DNA from: Geochorda sp036562495
Lineage (GTDB): Bacteria; Bacillota; Limnochordia; Limnochordales; Geochordaceae
NCBI GenBank assembly: GCA_036562495.1
Contig: DATCKA010000020.1
Span: 1-52,014, forward strand
Direction: 5' to 3'
DNA: 52,014 nucleotides
Positions 15,755-24,485 of the stretch are shown in pieces. Position 1 is the first letter of the stretch; each line of letters begins with the position of its first letter. The translations under genes were made by a program, and so were the position numbers. The notes beneath the pieces are model-generated. The model did no database searches, was not told the origin of the DNA, and was given only the letters and a program-made list of their open reading frames with translations.

Positions 15755-16904
15755 CGGGGTGTTCGACTGGGAGCGTCCGCTGGTCGAGCTGGAGAAGCGC
15801 ATCGAGGAGCTGCGGGCCTTCAACGAGGAGAAGGGCATGCAGCTCAACGATGACATCGCCTTCCTGGAGCGGCGTGCCCAACGGCTGCGGGAGGAGATCT
15901 ACCGCAACCTGACGCCGTGGCAACGGGTCATGATGGCCCGGCACAGCGGCCGTCCCACGTTCCTCGAGTACGTGGAGCTGATCTTCGACGAGTTCATCGA
16001 GTTGCACGGCGACCGGCGCGCCGGCGACGACGGCGCCATGGTGGGCGGCATCGCCCGGCTGGAAGGCCGCCCCGTCACCGTCGTGGGCACGCAGAAGGGC
16101 CGCGACACCAAGGAGAACCTCCAGCGAAACTTCGGTCTGCCCCATCCCGAGGGGTACCGCAAGGCCCTCCGCCTGATGAAGCAGGCCGAGAAGTTCGGGC
16201 GGCCCATCATCACGTTCGTCGACGTGGTCGGCGCCTTCCCCGGGATCGAGGCGGAGCAGCGAGGCCAGGGCGTCGCCATCGCCGAAAACATCATGGCCAT
16301 GAGCCAGCTGCGCACGCCCATCGTCGTGGTGGTGACGGGGGAGGGGGGCAGTGGGGGCGCTCTGGCCATCGGGGTCGGGGACCGGGTCTACATGCTGGAG
16401 CATGCATGGTACTCGGTGATTTCCCCGGAAATGTGCGCGACCATCCTCTGGCGCGACTCGAGCCGGGCCCCCGAGGCCGCGTCGATCCTGCGCCTGACGG
16501 CCCAGGACCTCCTCTCGCTCGGGGTCATCGACGGCATCATCCCGGAGCCCCTGGGTGGGGCCCACCGGGACAAGGTACGGACCGCCCAATCGGTCAAGGA
16601 GGTGCTGCTCTCCGCCCTGGCGGAGCTGGACGCCATCCCGCTCGACGAGCTGGTGGAGCGCCGGTTCCGGCGCTACCGGTCGATGGGGGCCTGGACGGTC
16701 GCCCCGGAGGCCGGGAGCTCGCAACCCGTCGGCCCGCTGGCGGGTGGCGTCGTGGCCGACAGCGGGGAGGCGGACGGCCGGAGCGCCACCGACGCCCCGC
16801 AGGAGCTCCGGGCCGCGGTGCCGCTCCCGGAGAGCGAGGAGCCGCGGGCCCGGCGAGGAGCTCGCCGTCAGGGCTCCAAGGAGGGGGGCGCCACCTCCCG
16901 CTAG
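15744..16904 (+). CDS. accA: Acetyl-CoA carboxylase carboxyltransferase subunit alpha
   Basis: AccA completes the alpha2-beta2 carboxyltransferase. The N-terminal helical part (LEKRIEELRAFN) and the family phrases FIELHGDRRAGDDGAMVGG, GRDTKENLQRNFG, FVDVVGAFPG, GEGGSGGALAIGVGD and YSVISPEMCATILW are all there. The core ends near residue 320, as usual. Another 65 residues rich in Gly, Ala, Glu and Arg form a low-complexity tail not found in most AccA proteins. It overlaps accD, which fits equal synthesis of both subunits. Confidence 0.95.
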   Translation: MAANGVFDWERPLVELEKRIEELRAFNEEKGMQLNDDIAFLERRAQRLREEIYRNLTPWQRVMMARHSGRPTFLEYVELIFDEFIELHGDRRAGDDGAMVGGIARLEGRPVTVVGTQKGRDTKENLQRNFGLPHPEGYRKALRLMKQAEKFGRPIITFVDVVGAFPGIEAEQRGQGVAIAENIMAMSQLRTPIVVVVTGEGGSGGALAIGVGDRVYMLEHAWYSVISPEMCATILWRDSSRAPEAASILRLTAQDLLSLGVIDGIIPEPLGGAHRDKVRTAQSVKEVLLSALAELDAIPLDELVERRFRRYRSMGAWTVAPEAGSSQPVGPLAGGVVADSGEADGRSATDAPQELRAAVPLPESEEPRARRGARRQGSKEGGATSR

Positions 16905-16940
16905 GCCGGGAGCTCAAGGTCCGACGAAGGAGCAAGGGCT

Positions 16941-18365
16941 GTGACACCGTTTCGCCACACCAAGCTGGTCTGCACCATCGGGCCTGCCAGCGAGGACGAG
17001 ACCGTACTGGCCGCCATGCTGGATGCCGGCATGGACGTGGCGCGACTCAACTTGTCCCACGGCACGCTGGAGGAGCATACCCGGCGCCTGGAGCGTGTAC
17101 GTCGGCTGGCGGCCCAGCGTGGGCGCTTCGTGGCTGTCATGCTGGACATCCAGGGCCCCAAGATCCGCCTCGGCGACGTGGGCCCCGACCGGGCGGTCCG
17201 GCCCGGCGACACCCTGACGCTGGTCGGGGTGGCATCGCCCTGCGCCGCCGAGGGCGATGCGATCCCTGTCGTCTACCCGCCGCTGGCCCGCTCGGTACGG
17301 CCCGGTCAGGCCATCTACCTCGACGACGGAGCCTTGCGCCTGGCCGTCGAGGCGGTGGAAGGGGAGCGGGTGCGCTGCCGGGTGCTCAACGCCGGTGTCG
17401 TGCGTTCCCGCAAGGGTGTGGCGCTACCGGGCGTCGACGTCGAGCTGCCGGCCATCAGCGAGGTGGACCGTGAGCACTTGCACTGGGCGGCGCAGGTCGG
17501 GGTCGACGTGGTGGCCGCCAGCTTCGTGCGCCGAGGCGAGCACGTGGAGGCGGTACGGCGAGAGCTGGAGGCGGCTGGCTCGCGGGCGTCGGTGGTGGCC
17601 AAGATCGAGAGCGCCCAGGGTCTGCGCCACCTGGACGAGATCGTGGCGGCGGCCGATGGGGTCATGGTGGCGCGCGGGGATCTGGGAGTCGAGATCCCCC
17701 TGGAGGACGTGCCGCTGGCCCAGAAGGAGATCATCCGTCGCTGCAACGAGGCCGGCAAGCCCGTCATCGTGGCGACGCAGATGCTGGAGTCCATGGTCCA
17801 GAGCCCCGTCCCCACCCGGGCCGAGGTGACCGACGTGGCCAACGCCATCTTCGACGGAGCCGACGCGGTGATGCTGTCGGGGGAGACGGCGGTGGGCCGT
17901 CACCCGGTAGAGGCGGTGGCCATGCTGCACCGGATCGCCCTGGGGGCCGAGCGCGGCTACGCGTACGGACGCCCCGTCGAGCGGCGCCCCGGCAGCGTCT
18001 CGACCGTGGCTCAGGCCATCAGCAGGGCGACGTGCGAAACGGCCGAGGACGTGGGGGCCGCGGCCATCCTCTGCTCCACCCAATCGGGCGCGACCGCCCG
18101 CATGGTGGCGCGCTTTCGGCCGCGGGCGCCTATCGTGGCGGCGACCCCTCATGCCGAGGTGGCACGACAGCTCGCGCTGGTGTGGGGGGTCGTGCCGGCC
18201 GTGGTGCCCAGGGCTCGCAACATCGACGAGATGATCGACGTCGCCTTGACCGCCGCGCGCCACACGGGCCTGGTGCGCTCGGGGGACAGGGTGGTGGTCG
18301 CTGCCGGCGTCAAGACCGATCTGCCAGGCTCGACCAATATGCTGCAGGTGCACGAGGTGCCGTAA
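16941..18365 (+). CDS. pyk: Pyruvate kinase
   Basis: The 474-residue enzyme makes ATP and pyruvate from phosphoenolpyruvate and ADP. Visible are TKLVCTIGPAS and ARLNLSHG at the N-terminus, LDIQGPKIRLG, a B domain (about 70-170), the active-site segment VVAKIESAQGLRHLDEI with the catalytic lysine, MVARGDLGVEIP, and the pyruvate kinase signature through VATQMLESM. It lacks the extra C-terminal PEP-utiliser domain of the Bacillus enzyme, so it has the short form. GAAGGAG upstream supports the GTG start. In many Bacillota pfkA lies between accA and pyk; it is absent here. Confidence 0.95.
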   Translation: MTPFRHTKLVCTIGPASEDETVLAAMLDAGMDVARLNLSHGTLEEHTRRLERVRRLAAQRGRFVAVMLDIQGPKIRLGDVGPDRAVRPGDTLTLVGVASPCAAEGDAIPVVYPPLARSVRPGQAIYLDDGALRLAVEAVEGERVRCRVLNAGVVRSRKGVALPGVDVELPAISEVDREHLHWAAQVGVDVVAASFVRRGEHVEAVRRELEAAGSRASVVAKIESAQGLRHLDEIVAAADGVMVARGDLGVEIPLEDVPLAQKEIIRRCNEAGKPVIVATQMLESMVQSPVPTRAEVTDVANAIFDGADAVMLSGETAVGRHPVEAVAMLHRIALGAERGYAYGRPVERRPGSVSTVAQAISRATCETAEDVGAAAILCSTQSGATARMVARFRPRAPIVAATPHAEVARQLALVWGVVPAVVPRARNIDEMIDVALTAARHTGLVRSGDRVVVAAGVKTDLPGSTNMLQVHEVP

Positions 18366-18419
18366 GCCGCCAACCCTGGCCCCGAGCGGGTGGGAGAGAA
18401 GGGGGAGGGCAGCTGGGCC

Positions 18420-19535
18420 ATGGTCATCGGGGTGCCCAAAGAGATCAAGCCGGGTGAGAACCGGGTCGCGATAGTACCGGCCGGGGTGGAGGAGCTCGTA
18501 CGCCGGGGCCATCGGGTCCTGGTGCAACGGGGCGCGGGCCGGGGCAGCGGGATCACCGACGAGGAGTACGTCGAGGCCGGCGCCGTGCTGTGCGAGGGAC
18601 CCGACGAGGTCTTCGGGGAGGCCGACCTGATCCTCAAGGTCAAGGAGCCGCTCCCGCCGGAGTGGCCACGGCTGCGCCGCGGCCAGGTGCTCTTCACCTA
18701 CCTGCACCTGGCCCCCGATCGGGCGCTGACCGAGGCGCTGCTGGAGCGCGGCGTGGTCGGCATCGCCTACGAGACCATCCAGACCGACGACGGCGCGCTG
18801 CCTCTGCTGACGCCCATGAGCGAGGTGGCGGGGCGCATGGCCGTCCAGGTGGGCGCCCAGTACCTCGAGAAGGTGCACGGAGGTCGAGGCATCCTGCTGG
18901 GCGGGGTGCCCGGCGTGCCCGCCGCCGAGGTCGTCATCCTGGGCGCCGGGACGGTCGGCTACAACGCGGCCCGCATCGCCCTTGGGCTCGGCGCCCATGT
19001 GACCGTGCTGGACATCAACGTCGGCCGATTGCGGTACATGGAGGACATCCTGCGCGGCAACCTCATCACGGTGGTCTCCAACCGCTACAACATCGAGCGG
19101 GCGGTGCGCTACGCCGACCTGTTGATCGGCGCGGTGCTCATCCCGGGCGCCCGGGCTCCCAAGCTGGTGACGGAGGCCATGGTGCGCTCGATGAAGGAGG
19201 GCGCCGTCATCGTCGACGTGGCCGTCGATCAGGGCGGCTGCATCGAGACGGTGGACCGCGCGACCACCCATGACGACCCCGTCTACGTCAAGCACGGGGT
19301 CATCCATTACGCGGTGTCCAACATCCCGGGGGCGGTGCCCCGCACGTCCACCTACGCGCTGACCAACTGCACCCTGCCCTACGTGCTGGAGATCGCCGAG
19401 CGGGGATGGAAGGATGCCGTCCGTTCCAATCCCGCGCTGGCCCGAGGCGTCAACGTGGTGGACGGCAAGGTGACCCATCGGGCGGTGGCGCAGGCTCACG
19501 GGCTGTCGTACGTGCCATTGGAGAGGGCGGTCTGA
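18420..19535 (+). CDS. ald: Alanine dehydrogenase
   Basis: The 371-residue NAD-dependent enzyme interconverts L-alanine and pyruvate plus ammonia. Motifs are typical: MVIGVPKEIKPGENRVAI at the start, KVKEPLPPEW with the substrate lysine, the catalytic-histidine segment TYLHLAPDRALTEAL, the dinucleotide loop ILGAGTVGYNAARIALGLGA, and VDVAVDQGGCIET. Near the end NIPGAVPRTSTYALTN matches the family. GGGGGAGGG ahead of the ATG at 18420 supports the start. In sporeformers this enzyme feeds alanine into energy metabolism. Its place next to pyruvate kinase puts the two at the same metabolic node. Confidence 0.95.
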   Translation: MVIGVPKEIKPGENRVAIVPAGVEELVRRGHRVLVQRGAGRGSGITDEEYVEAGAVLCEGPDEVFGEADLILKVKEPLPPEWPRLRRGQVLFTYLHLAPDRALTEALLERGVVGIAYETIQTDDGALPLLTPMSEVAGRMAVQVGAQYLEKVHGGRGILLGGVPGVPAAEVVILGAGTVGYNAARIALGLGAHVTVLDINVGRLRYMEDILRGNLITVVSNRYNIERAVRYADLLIGAVLIPGARAPKLVTEAMVRSMKEGAVIVDVAVDQGGCIETVDRATTHDDPVYVKHGVIHYAVSNIPGAVPRTSTYALTNCTLPYVLEIAERGWKDAVRSNPALARGVNVVDGKVTHRAVAQAHGLSYVPLERAV

Positions 19536-19552
19536 AGCCAGGCGTGCAGGAC

Positions 19553-20899
19553 ATGTCGGAGTTGGAGGCGCAGTACCAGCGCCGGTTCGCCGGATCGGCC
19601 CGCCTCTACGGGCGGGCCGTCCATCTGTTTCCCTCGGGCTTGACCCACGACGCTCGTTACTTCGCGCCGTTCCCCATCTATGCCGAGCGGGCGTCCGGCG
19701 CCTACAAGTGGGACGTAGACGGCCATCGCCTCATCGACTACTGGATGGGGCACGGAGCGCTCTTGCTGGGCCACGGCCACCCGGCGGTGGTCGAGGCGGT
19801 CCAGGCTCAACTGGCACGGGGTACCCACCTGGGCGCCTCCCACCCGCTGGAAGTGAAGTGGGCGGAGCTGGTCCAGCGGCTGATGCCCGCGGCCGAGCGC
19901 ATCCGCTTCACCAACTCGGGCACCGAGGCCACCCACCTGGCCATGCGGCTGGCGCGGGCCTTTACGGGACGGCCCCGCATCCTCAAGTTCGAGGGGCACT
20001 TCCACGGATGGCACGACTACGCGGCGGCGTCGGGCCAGCCGTCTCCCGGCATCGCCCGGGAGGTGGCCGAGGCCACCATCGTGGTGCCGCCCAACGACCC
20101 GGATGCGCTGGCTCGGGTGCTGGAGAGCCGCCAGGACATCGCTGCCGTCATCATCGAGCCCGGAGGCGGGATCTGGGGCGAGGTGCCGACGACCGAGGCG
20201 TTCGTGCACGCGGTGCGGGATCTGACGCAGCGCCACGGGGTGCTGCTCATCTTCGACGAGGTCGTGACCGGCTTTCGCATGGCGCCGGGCGGCGCTCAGG
20301 AGTACTACGGCATCCGGCCCGACCTGGTCTGCCTCGGCAAGATCCTCTGCGGAGGGTTGCCGGGCGGCGCCGTGGCCGGTCGGGCGGACATCATGGACCT
20401 CCTGGCCTTCCGCGATGACCCGGCTCGGGATGCGAGGGAGAAGGTGGCGCACCTGGGCACCTTCAACGCCAACCCGCTGTCGGCGGCCGCCGGCATCGCC
20501 ACCCTGCAGGAGGTGGCGACGGGACGGCCCACCGCCATCGCCGCCGAGCGGGCCGATACGCTGGTACGGCGCCTCAACGAGGTCCTCGCACGCAAGGGCG
20601 TCAAGGGCTTCGTGTACGGTCTCTCGTCATGGTTTCACATTCACCTGGGAGCCGAAGGGCGCCAGGACGCCGAGGGCCGGTGGTGGCCGGTGCGGCCGGC
20701 GCCTCCGGGCGAGGACCTCTTGGCGCACGGGCTGGTGCAGAGCCTGCGGCGTGCCATGCTGCTCGAGGGCGTGGACCTGATGCGCAACGGCGGCTTCCTT
20801 TCCACGGCGCACGGCGAACAGGAGATCGAGGCGACGGTCCAGGCTCTGGACGCTGCCCTCGACCGGCTGGCGCACGAGGGGAGGCTGCCACGACGTTGA
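19553..20899 (+). CDS. Class III aminotransferase like glutamate-1-semialdehyde aminomutase
   Basis: This 448-residue PLP enzyme has the fold and motifs of glutamate-1-semialdehyde 2,1-aminomutase: FPSGLTHDARYFAPFP, RFTNSGTEATHLAMRLARA, FEGHFHGWHDYAA, VIIEPGGG, LLIFDEVVTGFRMAPGG, and the PLP lysine in CLGKILCGGLPGGAV. It is not in a haem operon: no other hem gene is near. It also differs from HemL in length and in its C-terminal third, including the insert HLGAEGRQDAEGRWWPV. A transaminase of another substrate is therefore as likely as haem synthesis. It overlaps the next gene by four bases. The start is taken at ATG 19553; a GTG at 19544 is possible. Confidence 0.78.
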   Translation: MSELEAQYQRRFAGSARLYGRAVHLFPSGLTHDARYFAPFPIYAERASGAYKWDVDGHRLIDYWMGHGALLLGHGHPAVVEAVQAQLARGTHLGASHPLEVKWAELVQRLMPAAERIRFTNSGTEATHLAMRLARAFTGRPRILKFEGHFHGWHDYAAASGQPSPGIAREVAEATIVVPPNDPDALARVLESRQDIAAVIIEPGGGIWGEVPTTEAFVHAVRDLTQRHGVLLIFDEVVTGFRMAPGGAQEYYGIRPDLVCLGKILCGGLPGGAVAGRADIMDLLAFRDDPARDAREKVAHLGTFNANPLSAAAGIATLQEVATGRPTAIAAERADTLVRRLNEVLARKGVKGFVYGLSSWFHIHLGAEGRQDAEGRWWPVRPAPPGEDLLAHGLVQSLRRAMLLEGVDLMRNGGFLSTAHGEQEIEATVQALDAALDRLAHEGRLPRR

Positions 20900-21897
20900 A
20901 GGGGCTTCGGGCGGGCAAACTTCCGCCTGAGAAGCTGCGTCAACTGGTGCTCGTGCACCGGGGGCGCCTGCGGCCCGAGGTGAGGGTGCACGCCGAACTG
21001 GGCGAGGATTCGGCCGTGGCCGAGACCGGAGGACGGCTGCTGGTCGTCTCCAGCGACCCCATCACCGGGGCCTCGGCGGAGATGGGGCGCATCGGGGTCT
21101 ACGTCGCCTGCAACGACGTGGCGGCCATGGGGGCCGAGCCCCTGGGCATCCAGGTGGTGCTGTTGATGCCCGAGGGCACGGCGGACGAGGCCATCGCCGG
21201 GATCATGGCGCAGGTGGCCGCGGCTGCCGACGACCTCGGCATCGAGGTCCTGGGAGGCCACACCGAGATCACCGGCAAGGTGAGCGCTCCCATCGTCGTC
21301 TTGACGGCCATCGGACTGGTCGAGCCCGACCGGCTGGTCACCTCGGGAGGGGCCCGTCCGGGTGACGGGTTGGTGGTCAGCAAGCCGGTGGGGCTGGAGG
21401 GCACGGCCATCCTCGCGACGGACCGGGCCGAGGAGCTGGCGGCCGTGCTGCCGGGCGACCTGCTCGAGCGGGCGCGGTCGTTTACGGCGGAGGTCAACGC
21501 GGTGCAGGACGGGCGCGTGGCCGCCGGTCTGGGCGTCTCGGCCATGCACGACGTCACCGAGGGCGGGCTGGTGGGCGCGGTCTGGGAGCTGGCACAGGCG
21601 TCGGGGGTGGGGGCCGAGATCTGGGAGGCCCGGGTGCCGGTGAGGCCCGAGACGCAGCAGATCTGCCGGCACTTCGGCATCGACCCCCTGCGGCTCATCT
21701 CCTCGGGTGCCATGCTGGTTGCCGCCCGGGAGCCCGAGCGGGTGGTACGGGCTCTGCGGGAGGCGGGCCGCGAGGCCGCCGTCATCGGGCAGGTGTTGCC
21801 GGCTTCCGAGGGGGTGCGGGTGGTGCGCGCGGACGGCCACCGAGATCTGGTGACGGGAGCCCCCACAGACGAGCTCTGGAGGGCGCTGGCGTCCTAG
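20896..21897 (+). CDS. AIR synthase-related protein (HypE/ThiL-like ATP-binding)
   Basis: The 333-residue product has the two-domain AIRS fold shared by PurM, SelD, ThiL and HypE. Signs are LGEDSAVAE, SSDPITGASAEMGRIGVYVACNDVAAMGA, GGHTEITGKVSAP, GLEGTAILA and the C-domain phrase MHDVTEGGLVGAVWEL. The HypE C-terminal Cys tail is absent, so it is not the hydrogenase carbamoyl dehydratase, and no hyp gene is nearby. The TTG start is in a TTGA overlap with the aminotransferase stop, behind GAGGGGAGG, so it is translationally coupled to that gene. I infer an ATP-dependent step on the same pathway; the substrate is unknown. Confidence 0.78.
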   Translation: MKGLRAGKLPPEKLRQLVLVHRGRLRPEVRVHAELGEDSAVAETGGRLLVVSSDPITGASAEMGRIGVYVACNDVAAMGAEPLGIQVVLLMPEGTADEAIAGIMAQVAAAADDLGIEVLGGHTEITGKVSAPIVVLTAIGLVEPDRLVTSGGARPGDGLVVSKPVGLEGTAILATDRAEELAAVLPGDLLERARSFTAEVNAVQDGRVAAGLGVSAMHDVTEGGLVGAVWELAQASGVGAEIWEARVPVRPETQQICRHFGIDPLRLISSGAMLVAAREPERVVRALREAGREAAVIGQVLPASEGVRVVRADGHRDLVTGAPTDELWRALAS

Positions 21898-21916
21898 CGG
21901 TAGGCTTCGCCGGGCC

Positions 21917-21945
21917 TTTCCTGGCAGGCCCCGGTCTGGTAAGAT
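21917..21945 (+). promoter_or_regulatory. Possible promoter of tRNA-Leu(CAA)
   Basis: TTTCCT (21917-21922) and TAAGAT (21940-21945) are 17 bases apart, 16 bases before the tRNA. The -35 box is weak, and read-through from the upstream gene may also occur. Confidence 0.45.
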
Positions 21946-21961
21946 GGATGCGCCCCTCCGT

Positions 21962-22048
21962 GCCGGGGTGGCGGAACGGCAGACGCGGAGGTCTCAAAAA
22001 CCTCTGGGCCTCGCGCCCATGCGGGTTCGAGTCCCGCCCCCGGCACCA
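21962..22048 (+). tRNA. tRNA-Leu, anticodon CAA
   Basis: An 87-base class II tRNA: acceptor GCCGGGG/CCCCGGC, D-arm with GGCGGAACGGCAGACGC, anticodon stem GAGGT/ACCTC around loop CTCAAAA (anticodon CAA, reading TTG), a long variable arm with GGGCCTCGCGCCC, T-arm GGTTCGAGTCC and encoded CCA. Confidence 0.95.
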
Positions 22049-22118
22049 CCTCATCTCCTCACCGGCTCCGAGCGGCTGCCGTCGCCGCACGCTCGTCCCG
22101 TGAGGGGGCGCTTGGTCC

Positions 22119-23771
22119 ATGCGCGAGCCCGTGGTGCGTCTGCTGGCGGACAATCCCCTGTTGCTGCTCTTCGTGGTCGCCGGTCTCGGCTACCTGCTGG
22201 GCTCCATCCGGCTGGGCCGAGTGCGCCTCGGGGTGGCGGCCGTTCTCTTCGTGGGGCTGGCCATCGGGGCGGTCGACCCGCGGCTGGCGCTGCCCGAGAT
22301 CGTCTACCAGTTCGGGCTCGTCGTCTTCGTCTACACCATGGGGCTCTCGTCGGGCCCCGGCTTCGTGGCCTCCCTGCGCGGGCGGGGTGTGCGTGACACG
22401 GCCTTCGCCCTGGCCGTCCTGACGCTGACGACGGCCCTGACGTGGGGGGTGGGCAGGATGCTGGGGCTGTCGCCTCCGGTGGTGGCCGGCCTCTATACGG
22501 GCAGCCTCACCCATACCCCCGCTCTGGCGGCCGTCATCGAGACACTCCAGGCGACCGGCCGCGATGCCGTGGCGCTGCCCACACTGGGGTACAGCCTCGC
22601 CTACCCGGTGGGGGTGTTGGGCGTCATCGGGACCATGGCTGCCCTGGCTCGCCTCTGGCGGGTCGACTACCGGCAGGAGTCCCGACGCTACGCTCAGGCC
22701 TTGGGCTTACCGGGCAGCGCCCCCGTGACGGCGATGGACGTGGTCATCACCCGCCCCGAGGTGACCGACGTCCCCGTGGGGCAGCTCTGGCGGCGGCTGA
22801 TGGCAACGCCGGGAGCCGTTGCCGGCCCGGTAGTGGCCAGCCGGCTGACCCGGGAGGGGCGGCAGCACATCGTCACGGGACAGACCCGCCTGGCCCTGGG
22901 CGACGTGCTGACCCTGGTCGGCACGGAGGCGGCCCTTCGCCAGGTGGCGCCGCGGCTGGGGGAGCCCAGTCCCCTGCACCCCGAGTACGACCGGAGCCAG
23001 CTCGAGATGCGCCGCATCTTCGTCTCCAACCGGCAGGTGGCGGGGCGCCGGCTGCGGGACCTGAAGCTGCAGACGCTCTTCGGCGCGACAGTGACCCGGG
23101 TCAAGCGGGGCGATGTGGAGCTGGTCCCCAGCGGCGACACGGTGCTGGAGCTGGGGGACCGGGTGCGGGTGGTGGCGCCGAGGGAGCGGCTACCGGAGGT
23201 GGCTCGCCTGCTGGGCGACTCCTTCCGTGACCTGTCGGAGATCGACATCCCCAGCGTCTCACTCGGCGTCGCCATCGGCCTGCTGGTGGGGCTCGTGCCC
23301 ATCCCGCTGCCGGGCGGGTTCACCCTGCGGCTGGGCTTCGCCGGCGGCCCGCTGCTGGTCGCGCTGATCCTGGGGACGTTGGGGCGCACGGGCCCCATCG
23401 TCTGGGTGCAGCCCCACAACGCCAACCTGACCCTGCGGCAGCTGGGTCTGGTGCTCTTCATGGCCGCCATCGGCACCCGGTCGGGCCATGCCTTCTGGAG
23501 CACGCTGGTGCAGGCAGGCCCCGGCATCGTGGTGGGGGCGGCCACGGTTACGCTGGCCTTCGCCATCGGTACCCTGGTCGTCGGGTATCGGATGCTGGGG
23601 ATCCCGATGCCCTTGCTGGCCGGCATGCTGGCCGGGTTGCAGACGCAGCCGGCTGCCCTGGCCTTCGCCACCGACCAGTCCGGCGACGACCTGCCGGCCC
23701 TGGGTTACGCGGCGGTCTATCCCACCGCCATGCTCGTCAAGATCCTGCTGGCCCAGCTTCTCCTGCGATGA
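22119..23771 (+). CDS. AspT/YidE/YbjL-type transporter with two RCK_C domains
   Basis: The 550-residue membrane protein has the aspartate-alanine antiporter duplication layout. An N-terminal membrane bundle (residues about 10-175) carries VYTMGLSSGPGFVASLRGRG and PVVAGLYTGSLTHTPALAA. Two soluble RCK_C (TrkA-C) domains follow at about 195-365, containing VGQLWRR, GDVLTLVG, VAGRRLRDLKL and LGDRVRVVAP. A second membrane bundle (about 380-550) repeats the first, with LFMAAIGTRSGHAFW and AGMLAGLQTQPAALAFA. The substrate may be a dicarboxylate or amino acid exchanged for a product. The ATG at 22119 follows GAGGGGG and lies 70 bases after tRNA-Leu. Confidence 0.82.
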   Translation: MREPVVRLLADNPLLLLFVVAGLGYLLGSIRLGRVRLGVAAVLFVGLAIGAVDPRLALPEIVYQFGLVVFVYTMGLSSGPGFVASLRGRGVRDTAFALAVLTLTTALTWGVGRMLGLSPPVVAGLYTGSLTHTPALAAVIETLQATGRDAVALPTLGYSLAYPVGVLGVIGTMAALARLWRVDYRQESRRYAQALGLPGSAPVTAMDVVITRPEVTDVPVGQLWRRLMATPGAVAGPVVASRLTREGRQHIVTGQTRLALGDVLTLVGTEAALRQVAPRLGEPSPLHPEYDRSQLEMRRIFVSNRQVAGRRLRDLKLQTLFGATVTRVKRGDVELVPSGDTVLELGDRVRVVAPRERLPEVARLLGDSFRDLSEIDIPSVSLGVAIGLLVGLVPIPLPGGFTLRLGFAGGPLLVALILGTLGRTGPIVWVQPHNANLTLRQLGLVLFMAAIGTRSGHAFWSTLVQAGPGIVVGAATVTLAFAIGTLVVGYRMLGIPMPLLAGMLAGLQTQPAALAFATDQSGDDLPALGYAAVYPTAMLVKILLAQLLLR

Positions 23772-23774
23772 CGA

Positions 23775-23803
23775 GGGGTGGCCGCCGTTGCGACGGCCAC
23801 CCC
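23775..23803. terminator. Hairpin between convergent genes
   Basis: A 10-bp stem GGGGTGGCCG/CGGCCACCCC with a 9-base loop lies between the convergent transporter and LysM genes and probably ends both transcripts. Neither side has a good T run, as is common in this GC-rich genome. Confidence 0.6.
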
Positions 23804-23814
23804 GCCCTCTCAGG

Positions 23815-24348
23815 CTACCTGGGGATGCAGATGACCTGTCCCGGGAAGATGAGGCTGGGGTTGGTGATCTGGGGGTTGACCGCCAGGATCGCGTTGACCG
23901 TGGTGCCGAAGCGCTGGGCGATGAAGAAGAGCGTATCGCCCGGCTGCACGGTGTAGGCGAACGTGTTGGGCGGGCACACGCCCGGTGGCGGGGCGGTGGG
24001 AACGCAGATGACCTGCCCCGGGAAGATGGCGCTGGGATTGGTGATCTGCGGGTTGATGGCCAGGATCGCGTCGACGGTGGTGCCGAAGCGCTGGGCGATG
24101 AAGAACAGGGTATCCCCGGGCCGGACCGTGTACGCGAAAGAGTTGGGCGGGCAGAGGGGCACGGGAGGCCCGGGCACGCAGATGACCTGTCCCGGGAAGA
24201 TGAGGCTGGGGTTGGTGATCTGGGGGTTGATGGCCAGGATCGCGTCGACCGTGGTGCCGAAACGTTGGGCGATGAGGAAGAGGGTGTCTCCGGGCTGGAC
24301 GGTGTAGTGCTGCGCGCCCCGAGGGCAAAGGTTGGTGGCGTCTGACAC
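23815..24348 (-). CDS. Triple LysM-domain protein
   Basis: The 177-residue protein consists almost only of three LysM modules, each of about 45 residues: YTVQPGDTLFLIAQRFGTT, then VDAILAINPQITNPSLIFPGQVICVP, joined by short proline/cysteine linkers (CPPNSF, CPPNTF). LysM binds N-acetylglucosamine-containing glycan such as peptidoglycan or spore cortex. There is no evident signal peptide, which is typical for spore-coat or inter-coat LysM proteins of the SafA type made in the mother cell. AGGAGG seven bases before the GTG at 24348 fixes the start. Paired cysteines at module borders could cross-link the protein. A secreted wall protein with a missed upstream start is the alternative. Confidence 0.82.
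   Translation of the reverse strand: MSDATNLCPRGAQHYTVQPGDTLFLIAQRFGTTVDAILAINPQITNPSLIFPGQVICVPGPPVPLCPPNSFAYTVRPGDTLFFIAQRFGTTVDAILAINPQITNPSAIFPGQVICVPTAPPPGVCPPNTFAYTVQPGDTLFFIAQRFGTTVNAILAVNPQITNPSLIFPGQVICIPR
23831..24225. repeat. Three near-identical LysM DNA repeats
   Basis: The DNA encoding the LysM modules is repeated with periods of 177 and 174 bases. Copies of ATGACCTG(T/C)CCCGGGAAGATG start at 23831, 24008 and 24182. The similarity at base level suggests recent duplication or gene conversion within the gene. Confidence 0.8.
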
Positions 24349-24485
24349 CGGCACGCCTCCTTCTCCGTCGTGGAGTCGGAGGCAGGCTATGACGCCGAAC
24401 TCCTGCCGGCCCCGGGACTGCGAGGCCATTGCTGCGGGCGACGGCCGGGCGGGCGACCCTCGTCTCGAGGAGGGGTGGATGCGAC

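Noticed and set aside
20896..21897. hypE or selD assignment for the AIRS-type gene
   Set aside because: The HypE C-terminal cysteine tail and the SelD N-terminal Cys/Sec motif are both missing, and no partner genes are near.
23831..24225. Direct repeats that could be taken for a CRISPR array
   Set aside because: The repeats are about 175 bases apart and encode LysM modules in frame. Spacer-like segments are also repeated. No cas gene is near.
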